From the NCBI RefSeq assembly GCF_003002915.1, contig NZ_PVTG01000007.1, positions 1 to 64,000 of the forward strand: a DNA stretch of 64,000 nucleotides, written 5' to 3'. Positions 7,527 through 16,451 of this stretch are shown piece by piece. A program made the translations under genes and the position numbers. Origin of the DNA: Geodermatophilus tzadiensis. GTDB taxonomy: Bacteria > Actinomycetota > Actinomycetes > Mycobacteriales > Geodermatophilaceae. Positions within the stretch are counted from its first letter, which is position 1. The number at the start of each line of letters is the position of its first letter. A model generated the notes under the pieces. The model was not told where the DNA came from. It searched no databases and worked only from the letters and a program-made list of their open reading frames with translations.

Positions 7527-9056
7527 TCAGATCGGGAACTCCACGCCCTGCGCCAGCGGCAGCTCGCCGGAGTAGTTGATCGTGTTGGTGGCCCGGCGCA
7601 TGTACGCCTTCCACGCGTCGGACCCGGACTCGCGGCCGCCGCCGGTGTGCTTCTCCCCGCCGAAGGCGCCGCCGATCTCCGCCCCGGAGGTGCCGATGTT
7701 GACGTTGGCGATGCCGCAGTCGGAGCCGTCGGCGGCCAGGAACCGCTCGGCCTCGGCCTGGTCGGAGGTGAAGATGCTCGACGACAGGCCCTGCGGGACG
7801 TCGTTGTTCAGCGCCACGGCCTCCTCCAGGGTGCGGTAGGGCAGCACGTAGAGGATCGGCGCGAACGTCTCCTGCCGGACGACGTCGGTCTGCGCGGGCA
7901 TGCGGACCAGCGCGGGCTCGGCGTAGTAGGCGTCGGGCGCCTCCTCGGCCAGCCGCCGTCCGCCGCCGGCGACGACCTCGCCGCCCTGCTGCCGGGCGGC
8001 CTCCAGCGCGTCCTGCATCGCCTTGTGGGCGGCGTCGTGGACCAGCGGGCCGACCAGCGTCCCCGGGGCGATCGGCGAGCCGATCGGCAGGTTGCGGTAG
8101 GCGGCGGCGACCCGCTCGACGAGCGCGTCGATGACGTCGACGTGCGCGATGACGCGGCGCATCGTGGTGCACCGCTGCCCGGCGGTGCCCGCGGCGGAGA
8201 AGACGATCCCGCGGGTGGCCAGGTCGAGGTCGGCCGACGGGGTGACGATCGCGGCGTTGTTGCCGCCGAGCTCGAGCAGCGAGCGGCCGAAGCGGTCGGC
8301 GACCCGCGGGCCGACGACCCGGCCCATGCGGGTGGACCCGGTGGCCGACAGCAGCGCGACGCCGGGCGAGTCGACCAGCGCCTCGCCGACGTCGGCCCCG
8401 CCGAGCACGACCTGGCTGAGCCCGGCCGGCGCGCCGGTCTCGGCGATCGCCCGGTCCAGCAGCGCGGCAGCGGCCAGCGCCGACAGCGGGGCGAGCTCCG
8501 ACGGCTTCCACACGACCGGGTCGCCGCAGACGAGGGCGACGGCGGTGTTCCAGGACCAGACGGCGACCGGGAAGTTGAAGGCGCTGATGACGCCGACGAC
8601 GCCGAGCGGGTGCCAGGTCTCCATGAGCCGGTGACCGGGGCGCTCGGAGCTGATGGTGCGCCCGTAGAGCTGGCGGGACAGGCCGACGGCGAACTCGCAG
8701 ATGTCGACCATCTCCTGCACCTCGCCGGCCGCCTCGGAGGTGATCTTGCCGACCTCCAGGCTGACCAGGGTGGCGAGGTCGGCCTTGTGCTCGCGCAGCA
8801 GCTCGCCGAGGCGGCGCACGAGCTGGCCGCGCACCGGTGCCGGCGTCGTCCGCCAGGTGCCGAACGCCTCCCCGGCGCGGGCGACGGCCGTCTCGACGTC
8901 GGCGGCGGTGTCCCAGCGGACCGAGGCCAGGGGGGTGCCGGTCAGCGGCGAGGTCACCGGGTGGTCACCGGCGACGGCGTCGAGGTCGACGCCGCAGCGT
9001 CCGGCGGCCTCGCGGGCGAGGGTCCGGAGCTCCTCGGCGGTGGGCAGGCTGGTCAC
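7527..9056 (-). CDS. amaB: ALDH7-type aldehyde dehydrogenase (piperideine-6-carboxylate dehydrogenase-like)
   Basis: NAD(P)-dependent oxidation of an aldehyde to an acid; family members act on alpha-aminoadipate semialdehyde/piperideine-6-carboxylate in lysine catabolism. The 509 aa sequence shows the oxyanion Asn in SAFNFPVAVW, the LLELGGNNA motif with catalytic Glu, and the catalytic Cys in GTAGQRCTTMRR. The ALDH7-specific C-terminal signature IGGAFGGEKHTGGGRESGS is present. GTG 9056 has GGAGG upstream. It lies 18 bases behind an FAD-dependent amine/amino-acid oxidase gene on the same strand, so the two are probably co-transcribed, consistent with pipecolate breakdown. Confidence 0.85.
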   Translation of the reverse strand: MTSLPTAEELRTLAREAAGRCGVDLDAVAGDHPVTSPLTGTPLASVRWDTAADVETAVARAGEAFGTWRTTPAPVRGQLVRRLGELLREHKADLATLVSLEVGKITSEAAGEVQEMVDICEFAVGLSRQLYGRTISSERPGHRLMETWHPLGVVGVISAFNFPVAVWSWNTAVALVCGDPVVWKPSELAPLSALAAAALLDRAIAETGAPAGLSQVVLGGADVGEALVDSPGVALLSATGSTRMGRVVGPRVADRFGRSLLELGGNNAAIVTPSADLDLATRGIVFSAAGTAGQRCTTMRRVIAHVDVIDALVERVAAAYRNLPIGSPIAPGTLVGPLVHDAAHKAMQDALEAARQQGGEVVAGGGRRLAEEAPDAYYAEPALVRMPAQTDVVRQETFAPILYVLPYRTLEEAVALNNDVPQGLSSSIFTSDQAEAERFLAADGSDCGIANVNIGTSGAEIGGAFGGEKHTGGGRESGSDAWKAYMRRATNTINYSGELPLAQGVEFPI

Positions 9057-9074
9057 GTTCTGCGGTCCTCCGTG

Positions 9075-10232
9075 TCAGACGATGTTCAGTTCCGGGCGGG
9101 CGCCCGCGGTGGCGAACCGCCGGACGTCGAGGCCGGCGACGTCCACCAGCGTCTCGCGCCCCAGGTACAGGTCGCGCACCACCTCCCCCACCGCCGGGCC
9201 CATGAGGAACCCGTGCCCGGAGAAGCCGGTGGCGTACAGCAGCCCCTCGACCTCGGCGGACCGGCCGATGAGGGCGTTGTGGTCGGGCGTCATCTCGTAG
9301 AGCCCGGCCCAGCCGCCGGTGATGCCCACCGACGCCAGCGCGGGCGCCCGCCGCTCCACCGCCTCGCCCAGCCGCGGGAGCCACGCCTCGGAGCGGGTGA
9401 GCCGGAAGCCGGGCGTCTCGTCGGGGTCGGACATGCCCATGAGCACACCGGCCCCCTCGCGGTGGAAGTAGAAGGAGGTGGCGAAGTCGATGGTGAACGG
9501 GGTGTGCGGGTCGAGCCCCGGCACGGGCTCGGTGACCAGGATCTGCCGGCGCAGCGGCTCCACCGGCAGCTCGATCCCGGCGAGGCGGCCCACCTCCGCC
9601 GACCACGGCCCGGCCGCGACGACGACGGCGTCGGTCTGCACCCGCCCCGCCCGGGTGCGCACCCCGGTCACCTGCCCCTCGGCGACGTCGATCCCGGTGA
9701 CCGCGCAGTGCGGCACGAGCGTGGCACCGGCCTGGCGGGCCGCCGCGGCGTAGCCGAGGACGACCGACTCCGGCGTGCAGTGGCCGTCGGTGGGCGACCA
9801 GGCGGCGGCGAGCAGGCCCTCGCCGGCGACGAGCGGGGACAGCCGCTGCGCCTCGGCGACGTCGACCACCCGGCTGGGCACGCCGAGGTCGTTCTGCAGC
9901 GCGACCGCGGCGGTGAAGTCCTCGACCTCCGCGGGCGTCGACAGCAGGAAGAGGTAGCCGACCTGGGCGAAGTCGACGTCCTGGCCGAAGCGGGCCGGGA
10001 AGTCGCGGAAGGTCTCCAGGCTGCGGGCGCCCAGGGTGACGTTGACCGGGTCGGAGAACATCGCGCGCACCCCGCCGGCCGCCCGGCAGGTCGAGCCCGA
10101 GCCGAAGGAGTCGCGCTCGAGCAGGACGACGTCGCGCACGCCGGCGCGGGCCAGCTCGTACGCCGTCGCCAGGCCCACCACTCCCCCGCCGATCACGACG
10201 ACCGACGCCGAGGGCGGCAGCTGCGGGCTCAT
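9075..10232 (-). CDS. FAD-dependent oxidoreductase, sarcosine/D-amino-acid oxidase family
   Basis: Flavoprotein of 385 aa that oxidises an amine or amino acid. The N-terminal dinucleotide-binding motif is VVVIGGGVVGLATAYELA, followed by SFGSGSTCRAAGGVR, as in sarcosine oxidase beta-type proteins. The C terminus has GGWAGLYEMTPDHNALIG and ATGFSGHGFLMGPAVGE, the second FAD-contact region. ATG 10232 was chosen because AGGAGG lies upstream and the Rossmann motif then starts near residue 10. Its probable operon partner is the ALDH7 gene, so L-pipecolate is an attractive substrate (AmaA-AmaB pairing in Pseudomonas). Sarcosine, glycine or proline derivatives cannot be excluded. Confidence 0.8.
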   Translation of the reverse strand: MSPQLPPSASVVVIGGGVVGLATAYELARAGVRDVVLLERDSFGSGSTCRAAGGVRAMFSDPVNVTLGARSLETFRDFPARFGQDVDFAQVGYLFLLSTPAEVEDFTAAVALQNDLGVPSRVVDVAEAQRLSPLVAGEGLLAAAWSPTDGHCTPESVVLGYAAAARQAGATLVPHCAVTGIDVAEGQVTGVRTRAGRVQTDAVVVAAGPWSAEVGRLAGIELPVEPLRRQILVTEPVPGLDPHTPFTIDFATSFYFHREGAGVLMGMSDPDETPGFRLTRSEAWLPRLGEAVERRAPALASVGITGGWAGLYEMTPDHNALIGRSAEVEGLLYATGFSGHGFLMGPAVGEVVRDLYLGRETLVDVAGLDVRRFATAGARPELNIV

Positions 10233-10427
10233 CGGGGTCCTCCTGGCCGGACGCGGGTGCGGGAGCCCATCCTGCGGGGCGGGCGGCCCGCCGCACCAGG
10301 CCCCGGGAGCGTGGCGTCCGGCCGCCGTCGCCGTCCACGCCGTGTGCACGCACCGCGGACCGGTGGCGCCGCGGCCGACGGCACGGGCACACACCGCGGA
10401 CGCCGGCGGAGGCTCACCCGCCGGACC

Positions 10428-11066
10428 TCACCCGCCGAACGCGGCGACGACCTCGGCGGCGGTGCAGCGGTGGGACAGCAGGCTGTAGTCGAGGCCGGCC
10501 AGCGAGCGGCGGGCGGCGTCCTCGTCGACCACCCCGCAGGCGTCCTCCACCACCACCGGGAGGAACCCGAGGTCGGCGGCGTGCCGGGCGGTGGGCTCGA
10601 TGCCGATCTCCAGTACCGCACCGACCAGGACCAGGGTGGTCACCCCCCGGTCGCGCAGCACGGCCTCCAGCGGCGTCCCCACCAGCGCCGACATGCCCAG
10701 CTTGTCGAACACCGGCTCGCCGTCGGCCGGCGCGAGGTCCGGGGTGATCTGCGTGTGCTCGGCGTCCGGCGGGAAGGCGGCGGTGACGGCGTCGGCGCGG
10801 TCCCGCCGCTGCCAGGCCATCGCGGTGCGCAGCGCGGCCACGCCCATGTGCGAGGGCGGCAGGGACACGTGCCGCACGTACAGCACGGGGACGCCGGCCG
10901 CGCGGGCCGCGCGCAGCACGTCCGCGATCCGCCCGGTCAGCGCCCCGCGGTCCCGGACGTGGGCCAGGATGCCCACCTGCGCGTCGTAGACGAGCACGGC
11001 GCTGGCCGCCGGCCGGCACATCTCGGCGACCGTCTCGGGGACGTCGACACCGAAGGCGCGCTGCAC
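10428..11066 (-). CDS. Isochorismatase-fold cysteine hydrolase relative lacking the catalytic Cys
   Basis: Protein of about 212 aa with the isochorismatase-like hydrolase fold. The Asp-bearing strand VLVYDAQVGILAHV and the Lys-bearing FDKLGMSAL are present. Where active members have a Cys before the helix (pattern G-x4-C-V-E-x-T-A-R), this protein has VGAVLEIGIEPTARHA, so Gly replaces the nucleophile. It is therefore unlikely to be a normal amidohydrolase. GTG 11066 is the chosen start; the frame stays open to 11126 but then overlaps the leader of the divergent gene, and neither start has a strong ribosome binding site. Function unknown. Confidence 0.7.
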   Translation of the reverse strand: MQRAFGVDVPETVAEMCRPAASAVLVYDAQVGILAHVRDRGALTGRIADVLRAARAAGVPVLYVRHVSLPPSHMGVAALRTAMAWQRRDRADAVTAAFPPDAEHTQITPDLAPADGEPVFDKLGMSALVGTPLEAVLRDRGVTTLVLVGAVLEIGIEPTARHAADLGFLPVVVEDACGVVDEDAARRSLAGLDYSLLSHRCTAAEVVAAFGG

Positions 11067-11166
11067 CGCACGAGCCTGGCAGCCCCCGCCGTCGAGTACC
11101 AGGCCCGGCGGCCCGGTGGTAGGCACGGGACGAGGGCCCGGACCCGGGCCGACCCGAGGAGGCGAC

Positions 11167-12129
11167 GTGCAGGCAGTGGTCTACGAGCGCACCGGCGGAC
11201 CGGAGGTGCTGACCGTCCAGGACGTGCCCGACCCCGAGCCCCGCGACGGCGAGGTGCTCGTCGACGTCGAGGCGGTGGGCGTCAACTTCCGCGACGTGTA
11301 CGAGCGCGAGGGCCGCCCGCCCTACACGGCGTCCCCGCCCGCGGTGGTCGGCGCCGAGGGTGCCGGGCGCGTCGTGGACACCGGGGAGCGGGTGGCCTGG
11401 CTCAACGTGCCGGGCAGCTACGCCGGGCGGGTGGCCGCCCGGCGGGGCGCGCTGGTGCCGGTGCCCGACGGGGTGAGCTCGGAGCTGGCCGCCGCCGTCA
11501 TGCTGCAGGGCTGCACCGCGCACTACCTGGCCGCCGACTCCCACCCCGTGGCCGAGGGCGACTGGGTGGTGGTGCACAGCGCCGCCGGCGGTGTCGGGCT
11601 GCTGCTCACCCAGCTGGTGCGGCTGCGCGGCGGGCACGTGCAGGCCACGACCTCGACCGAGGAGAAGGCGGAGCTGGCCCGGGGCGCCGGCGCCGACGAG
11701 GTCGTCGTCGGCTACGACGGCTTCGTCGAGCGGGTGCGCGAGCTCTCCGGCGGCGAGGGCGCGGCCGCGGTGTACGACGGCGTCGGCCGGACCACGTTCA
11801 CCGCGGGGCTCCGGGCGCTGCGGCCCACCGGCCGGATGGTCCTGTACGGCGCCTCCAGCGGGCAGCCCGAGCCGCTGGAGCTGCAGCAGCTGGCCGCGCA
11901 CGGCTCGGTCTACGTGCAGCGCCCGACGCTGGCCACCTACACCCGCACGCCGGAGCTGCTGCGCGAGCGCGCCGGCGCGGTGCTCGGCCTGGTCGCCGCC
12001 GGCCGGCTCGACGTGCGCATCGGCGCGCGCCTGCCGCTGGCGCAGGCCCGCCGGGCGCACGAGGACCTCGAGGGCCGCCGGACGACGGGCAAGGTGCTGC
12101 TGTTCCCCGGCGGGGGCGGCACCGCGTGA
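11167..12129 (+). CDS. Zinc-independent quinone oxidoreductase (MDR family)
   Basis: NADPH-dependent reductase of quinones or enones, 320 aa. The N-terminal GroES-like domain has VGVNFRDVYEREGRPPY without zinc-binding Cys residues. The NADPH-binding region is VVVHSAAGGVGLLLTQLVR near residue 140. GTG 11167 follows GAGGAGG, and the sequence then begins MQAVVYERTGGPEVL, typical of the family. Its stop overlaps the next gene's start (GTGA), so the two are translationally coupled. Confidence 0.88.
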   Translation: MQAVVYERTGGPEVLTVQDVPDPEPRDGEVLVDVEAVGVNFRDVYEREGRPPYTASPPAVVGAEGAGRVVDTGERVAWLNVPGSYAGRVAARRGALVPVPDGVSSELAAAVMLQGCTAHYLAADSHPVAEGDWVVVHSAAGGVGLLLTQLVRLRGGHVQATTSTEEKAELARGAGADEVVVGYDGFVERVRELSGGEGAAAVYDGVGRTTFTAGLRALRPTGRMVLYGASSGQPEPLELQQLAAHGSVYVQRPTLATYTRTPELLRERAGAVLGLVAAGRLDVRIGARLPLAQARRAHEDLEGRRTTGKVLLFPGGGGTA

Positions 12130-13787
12130 GCGTGCTCGCGCGGCTGGGCGGTCTGCTGGCCGACGCGGCGCTGGGATTGCCGCTGCGCGCGACGGCCTAC
12201 ACCGTCGAGCGCGACGTCGCCGTGCCGATGCCCGACGGGGTGGCGCTGCTCGGCGACCACTACCGACCCGCCGCCGCCGACGGCCCGCTGCCCGTCGTCC
12301 TCGTCCGGCTGCCCTACGGCCGCGCCGGCGTGTTCGCGCACGCGTTCGCCGCGCCCTACGCCCGGCGCGGGTTCCAGGTGTTCGTGCAGTCCACCCGCGG
12401 CACGTTCGGCTCCGGCGGGCTGTTCCGGCCCTTCACCACCGAGCACGAGGACGGCCTGGCCACCCTCGCCTGGCTGCGCGCACGACCGTGGTGCGACGGC
12501 CGGGTGGCGATGACCGGCGCCAGCTACTTCGGGCACACCCAGTGGGCGGTGGCGCCCTACGCCGACCCGCCGCTGGTGTCGGTCTCCCCGCACGTCACCG
12601 CCGCGCAGGTCACCCGGGCGTTCTACGAGCACGGCGCGCCGATGGTCGAGAACGCGCTGGAGTGGTCGGTCGCCATCGGCCGCCAGGAGGCCGGCGGGCT
12701 GCCCGGGCCGCTGCGCCCCCGGCTGCGGGCGCGCGTCCAGCGGGCGCTGCGCGCGCTGCCGCTGCAGGCCGCCGACACCGCCGCGGTCGGCGCACCGGTG
12801 CCCTTCTGGCGCGACTTCACCGGTCACGCCGCTCCGGGCGACCCGTTCTGGAACGTCGCCGACCACCACGGGGCCGACCTGACCCGGATGCCCCCGGTGA
12901 GCATGGTCACCGGCTGGTGGGACCTCTTCTGCGCCGCCCAGCTCGCCGACCACGCCCGGCTGCGCGCCGCCGGCGTCCCGGTACGGATCACCGTCGGCCC
13001 CTGGCTGCACGGGGACCCCGCCGAGCTCCGGACCGCCCTGCGCGACGACGTCGCCTGGCTCGGCCACCACCTCCACGGCGCCCCCGCCCCGCAGGGGCTC
13101 CCGGTCCGGCTGTACCTGCAGCGGGCCGGCACCTGGCTGGAGTCGCAGAGCTGGCCGCCGCCGGGCAGCCGGCCGGTCGCCCACCACCTCCGCGCCGGCG
13201 GCCGGCTCACCGAGGAGGCCGAGGCCGGCGACGCCCCGCCCGGCCGGTTCACCTTCGACCCGGCCGACCCGACACCCACCGTGGGCGGGCCGCTGCTGGT
13301 GCGGCCGGGCGGGCAGGCCGACAACGCCGCGGTCGAGGCCCGCGACGACGTCCTGGTGTTCACCGGGCCCGTGCTGTCCCGCGACGTGGACGTCGTCGGG
13401 CACGTGCGCGCCCGGGTGCACGTGCGCCCCGAGCACGAGCACGCCGACGTCTTCGTGCGGCTCTGCGACGTGTCCCCGGACGGGGTCTCGCGCAACGTGG
13501 TCGACGGCGTCCGCCGGCTCGACCCCCGCACCGTGCCGGCCGCCGACGTGACCGTGGGCGAGGACGGCGTGCTGGCCGTCGACGTCGAGCTGTTCCCCAC
13601 CGCCTACCGGTTCCGCGCCGGCCACCGGCTGCGGATGCAGGTCGCCGGCGGCGCGTTCCCGCGCTTCGCCCGCAACCCCGGCACCGGGGAGCCCTTCGCC
13701 ACCGCGACCACGGGCCGCCCGTGCCGCGTCGAGGTGCACCACGACGCGGCACACCCCTCGCGCGTGGAGCTGCCCGTCCTGGGCTGA
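12126..13787 (+). CDS. CocE/NonD-family serine hydrolase
   Basis: Hydrolase of 553 aa related to cocaine esterase and X-Pro dipeptidyl peptidases. The nucleophile Ser lies in TGASYFGHTQ near residue 133, the probable acid Asp in VTGWWDLFC, and the His in VGPWLHGDP. The C-terminal third is a jelly-roll-like domain with FTGPVLSRDVDVVGHV and RLRMQVAGGAFPRF. There is no signal peptide, so it is probably cytoplasmic. GTG 12126 overlaps the preceding stop. The true ester or amide substrate cannot be told from sequence. A strong hairpin terminates the pair. Confidence 0.85.
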   Translation: MSVLARLGGLLADAALGLPLRATAYTVERDVAVPMPDGVALLGDHYRPAAADGPLPVVLVRLPYGRAGVFAHAFAAPYARRGFQVFVQSTRGTFGSGGLFRPFTTEHEDGLATLAWLRARPWCDGRVAMTGASYFGHTQWAVAPYADPPLVSVSPHVTAAQVTRAFYEHGAPMVENALEWSVAIGRQEAGGLPGPLRPRLRARVQRALRALPLQAADTAAVGAPVPFWRDFTGHAAPGDPFWNVADHHGADLTRMPPVSMVTGWWDLFCAAQLADHARLRAAGVPVRITVGPWLHGDPAELRTALRDDVAWLGHHLHGAPAPQGLPVRLYLQRAGTWLESQSWPPPGSRPVAHHLRAGGRLTEEAEAGDAPPGRFTFDPADPTPTVGGPLLVRPGGQADNAAVEARDDVLVFTGPVLSRDVDVVGHVRARVHVRPEHEHADVFVRLCDVSPDGVSRNVVDGVRRLDPRTVPAADVTVGEDGVLAVDVELFPTAYRFRAGHRLRMQVAGGAFPRFARNPGTGEPFATATTGRPCRVEVHHDAAHPSRVELPVLG

Positions 13788-13806
13788 CCCGCCCCGCACG
13801 CACGAC

Positions 13807-13834
13807 GGCGCCCCCTCCGACAGGAGGGGGCGCC
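13807..13834. terminator. Strong GC-rich terminator hairpin
   Basis: Arms 13807-13818 and 13823-13834 form a perfect 12-base-pair stem with the loop GACA. It lies 20 bases after the CocE-like hydrolase stop and before the convergent substrate-binding-protein gene. Confidence 0.8.
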
Positions 13835-13840
13835 GCTACG

Positions 13841-13933
13841 TGACCTGCTGGAACGGCCCCCGTGCAGGGACCCGGCCCGAGCACGGTGACGTGCTGGAAC
13901 GGCCCCGCTGCAGGGTCCCGCCGCGAGCGTGCG
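13841..13933. repeat. Two tandem degenerate copies of a 46-base intergenic element
   Basis: Copy 1 (13841-13886) and copy 2 (13887-13933) both begin TGAC-TGCTGGAACGGCCCC with one variable base and continue TGCAGGG-CCC-GC-CGAGC with scattered differences. They sit between convergent genes, so they are unlikely to be promoters. The layout suggests a small dispersed intergenic repeat of this genome, but other copies would have to be found elsewhere to prove that. Confidence 0.6.
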
Positions 13934-13956
13934 AGTGGCGGGGGGCAGCGGGGTCC

Positions 13957-15204
13957 TTACCCGGCGAGGTCGCCGGCCAGCTCGCCCTCGAACGCGTCCT
14001 GCACGACCTCGGCACCGCCGGGGACGTCGGCCGGCCGCAGGATGAAGCTCTGCGTGCTCGGCGAGACGCCCGGCTCGAACGCCTCGATCGGCACGATCAG
14101 GCCGCCGGTGTCGACGTTCTCCAGCTCGCCGAACGCGGCGACGACGCCCTCACGGGTGAGGTCACCGTTCTCGCACGCCGCGTCGAGGGTCTGCTTCATG
14201 ACGTCGCCCATCGCGTACCCGAAGATCGCGCCGAGGCTCGGCGTGGTGTTCGGGTAGGCCGCCTGGTACTCCTGCAGCAGCTCGGGCTCGGCGTCCCACG
14301 CGGTGATCGGCGAGGACACGTACAGGTGGTCCTTGAGCCACTGCGCCGAGGGGCCCTGCAGCAGGCCCGGCGCGAACACCGGGTTGCTGCCCAGGATCGG
14401 CACGTCGAGGCCCTGCGCCTGCGCCACCGCGGCCGCCGAGGCGGTCTGCGGGGGCGCGACGGTCAGCACGATCGCGTCGACGCCCTCGGAGGCGAACTGG
14501 GTGATCTGCGCGGACATGTCCTGGTCGGTGGACTTGATCTGCGCCGGGATGACGGTGAGGTCGCGGGCCTCGGCCACGGCCTCGCTGCCGGCCAGGCCGT
14601 TCTCCCCGTACTCGCCCTCGAAGTAGATGTGCCCGACGGTGGCGCCGTCCTGCAGCAGGCCCTGGTCGAAGAGGTACTGGTAGCCGTTGGCCAGCTCGAC
14701 GTCGTAGGTGGCGCCCAGGACGCCGGTGCCGGGGATCTCGGTGAGCGTGCGCGCCCAGGCCGACGGGAAGTTGACGATCGAGTCGCTCTCGTACTCCGGC
14801 GCGAGCGCGGTGTTGATCGGCGAGCCGATCGTCTGCTGCATCGCCAGGATGTTGGGCTCCATGCCGGAGTACAGCTGCACGCCGTTCTGCGGCACGTAGT
14901 TGGTGTCCTGGACGTCGAGCTCGACGTCGTAGGTGTCGCAGACCTGGTTGTCCTGCCAGTACAGCGTGTTGCCGTTGGTGATGTCGGTGCCCAGCGCGGC
15001 GAACACACCGGTCAGGTCGGTGAGCACACCGAGCCGGATGGTGGTGCCCTCGATGCCGACGTCGGTCGTGACCTCCCCCTCGGAGCCGCCGCCACCACCA
15101 CCGCCGCCACCGCTCTCCGGTGCCTTGGTGCTGCAGCCGCTGACCGCCACGGCGGCGGCAGCGGCCAGCACGGTGGCCCCCCGTAGACGCTTTCCTGCTC
15201 TCAT
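13957..15204 (-). CDS. ABC transporter substrate-binding lipoprotein, branched-chain amino acid type
   Basis: Extracellular ligand-binding lipoprotein of 415 aa. The signal peptide ends in the lipobox VSGC, giving a lipidated Cys near residue 24. A flexible poly-Gly linker follows, then a periplasmic-binding-protein type I fold starting IRLGVLTDLTGVFAALG. It is the last gene of a five-gene operon after LivF, LivG, LivH and LivM; its ATG overlaps the LivM stop (ATGA), and GGGAG precedes the start. The ligand is not evident. The divergent acyl-CoA synthetase suggests a carboxylic acid rather than leucine. Confidence 0.85.
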   Translation of the reverse strand: MRAGKRLRGATVLAAAAAVAVSGCSTKAPESGGGGGGGGGSEGEVTTDVGIEGTTIRLGVLTDLTGVFAALGTDITNGNTLYWQDNQVCDTYDVELDVQDTNYVPQNGVQLYSGMEPNILAMQQTIGSPINTALAPEYESDSIVNFPSAWARTLTEIPGTGVLGATYDVELANGYQYLFDQGLLQDGATVGHIYFEGEYGENGLAGSEAVAEARDLTVIPAQIKSTDQDMSAQITQFASEGVDAIVLTVAPPQTASAAAVAQAQGLDVPILGSNPVFAPGLLQGPSAQWLKDHLYVSSPITAWDAEPELLQEYQAAYPNTTPSLGAIFGYAMGDVMKQTLDAACENGDLTREGVVAAFGELENVDTGGLIVPIEAFEPGVSPSTQSFILRPADVPGGAEVVQDAFEGELAGDLAG

Positions 15205-16451
15205 CTGGTGCTGCTCCCTTGGGCTGGTGGATCGGACGGGTCGGGGACGGTGGTGCTCGACGCCGAGGCCGGACCGGCGCTCGGGGATCCGCTGCCGGGA
15301 CCGCGGGCGGACCCGCGACCTCGGCGGCGGAAGCGGTTGGCGAACCCGGCGAGGCCGCCGGGCTCGAAGAGGACGACGAGGATGATCGCCAGGCCGAACA
15401 GGTAGCGGGCCGCGATGCCGGCCGCCACGCCGCCCTCGCCGGGGGCGCTCACCAGTGGCAGCACGTCGGCGAACTGCTGGAACACCAGGGGCAGGGCGGT
15501 GACGAAGGCCGCGCCCAGCGCCGCGCCGGCCACCGAGCCGAGGCCGCCGAGCACGATCATCGCCAGGTAGAGGATCGAGACGGTGAGGCCGAAGGACTCC
15601 GGCGCGATGCTGCCGATGCTCAGCGCGTACATGACCCCGGACAGGCCCGCGTACATGGAGCTGACCAGGAACACCCGCGCCTTGTAGGCCTGCACGTTGA
15701 CGCCCATGACGGAGGCGGCCACCTCGCTGTCGCGCAGCGTCTGCAGCGCCCGGCCGGGCCGGCTGCGCAGCAGGTTGCGCGCGAAGAGGTAGGCGAGCAG
15801 GGCCAGGACGAGGCCCAGGTACCACAGCCGCTCGGCCGCCCGGAACGGGACGCCGAGGACGAACAGCTGCGGGTCGTCGTTGCCGAAGCTGAAGCCGAAC
15901 AGCGAGAACTCCGGCACCGAGCGGCCGTTGAACCCGCCGGTCACCGGCGTCCAGGTGTTGAGCACGTGGACGCCGATGAACACCAGACCCAGCGAGGCGA
16001 CGCCGAGGTAGATGCCGCGCAGCCGGGCCGCGATCGGGCTGAACAGCAGCCCGGCGAGGCCGGCGAGCAGCACGCCGACGACCATGCCGACGATCGGCGG
16101 CAGCTCCAGGCCACGCAGCGCCGCCCGGGTGCCCAGGCCGCCGGACTCCCCGGAGATGTAGGTGTAGCTGACCGCGCCGACCGCGAGGAAGAACGCGTGC
16201 GCCAGCGACAGCTGCCCGGTGGTGCCCACCAGCAGGTTCAGGCCGATGGCGCCGACGATCGCGCCGGCGACGGCGAAGCCGGTGCGCAGCCAGAACTCCT
16301 CCACGTACAGCGGCAGCGCCAGCAGCACGACGAGCAGGGCCACCAGCAGCAGCGGCTTGAGCAGCCGCGCCGGGGACCGGCGGGACGCCGACCCGGGAGG
16401 AGGTGCCGACGCGCGGCCGGCGCCGGCCGGCGCGGAGAGGGTGTCAGACAC
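15201..16451 (-). CDS. livM: Branched-chain amino acid-type ABC permease LivM
   Basis: Inner-membrane permease of 416 aa with a Pro/Ser-rich cytoplasmic N terminus (about 35 residues) and eight or more hydrophobic segments. LivM-type signatures are NLLVGTTGQLSLAHAFFLAV and the EAA-like loop LQTLRDSEVAASVMGVNV. GTG 16451 overlaps the end of the LivH gene by eight bases, and its stop overlaps the start of the binding-protein gene. Pairs with LivH to form the channel energised by LivG and LivF. Confidence 0.9.
   Translation of the reverse strand: MSDTLSAPAGAGRASAPPPGSASRRSPARLLKPLLLVALLVVLLALPLYVEEFWLRTGFAVAGAIVGAIGLNLLVGTTGQLSLAHAFFLAVGAVSYTYISGESGGLGTRAALRGLELPPIVGMVVGVLLAGLAGLLFSPIAARLRGIYLGVASLGLVFIGVHVLNTWTPVTGGFNGRSVPEFSLFGFSFGNDDPQLFVLGVPFRAAERLWYLGLVLALLAYLFARNLLRSRPGRALQTLRDSEVAASVMGVNVQAYKARVFLVSSMYAGLSGVMYALSIGSIAPESFGLTVSILYLAMIVLGGLGSVAGAALGAAFVTALPLVFQQFADVLPLVSAPGEGGVAAGIAARYLFGLAIILVVLFEPGGLAGFANRFRRRGRGSARGPGSGSPSAGPASASSTTVPDPSDPPAQGSSTR

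Noticed and set aside
7260..12125. Very long plus-strand frame continuing into the CocE-like gene
   Set aside because: Only the last part from 12126 encodes the hydrolase. The rest is antisense to the ALDH7, oxidase and isochorismatase-fold genes and then lies out of frame over the quinone oxidoreductase gene, with shadow composition.
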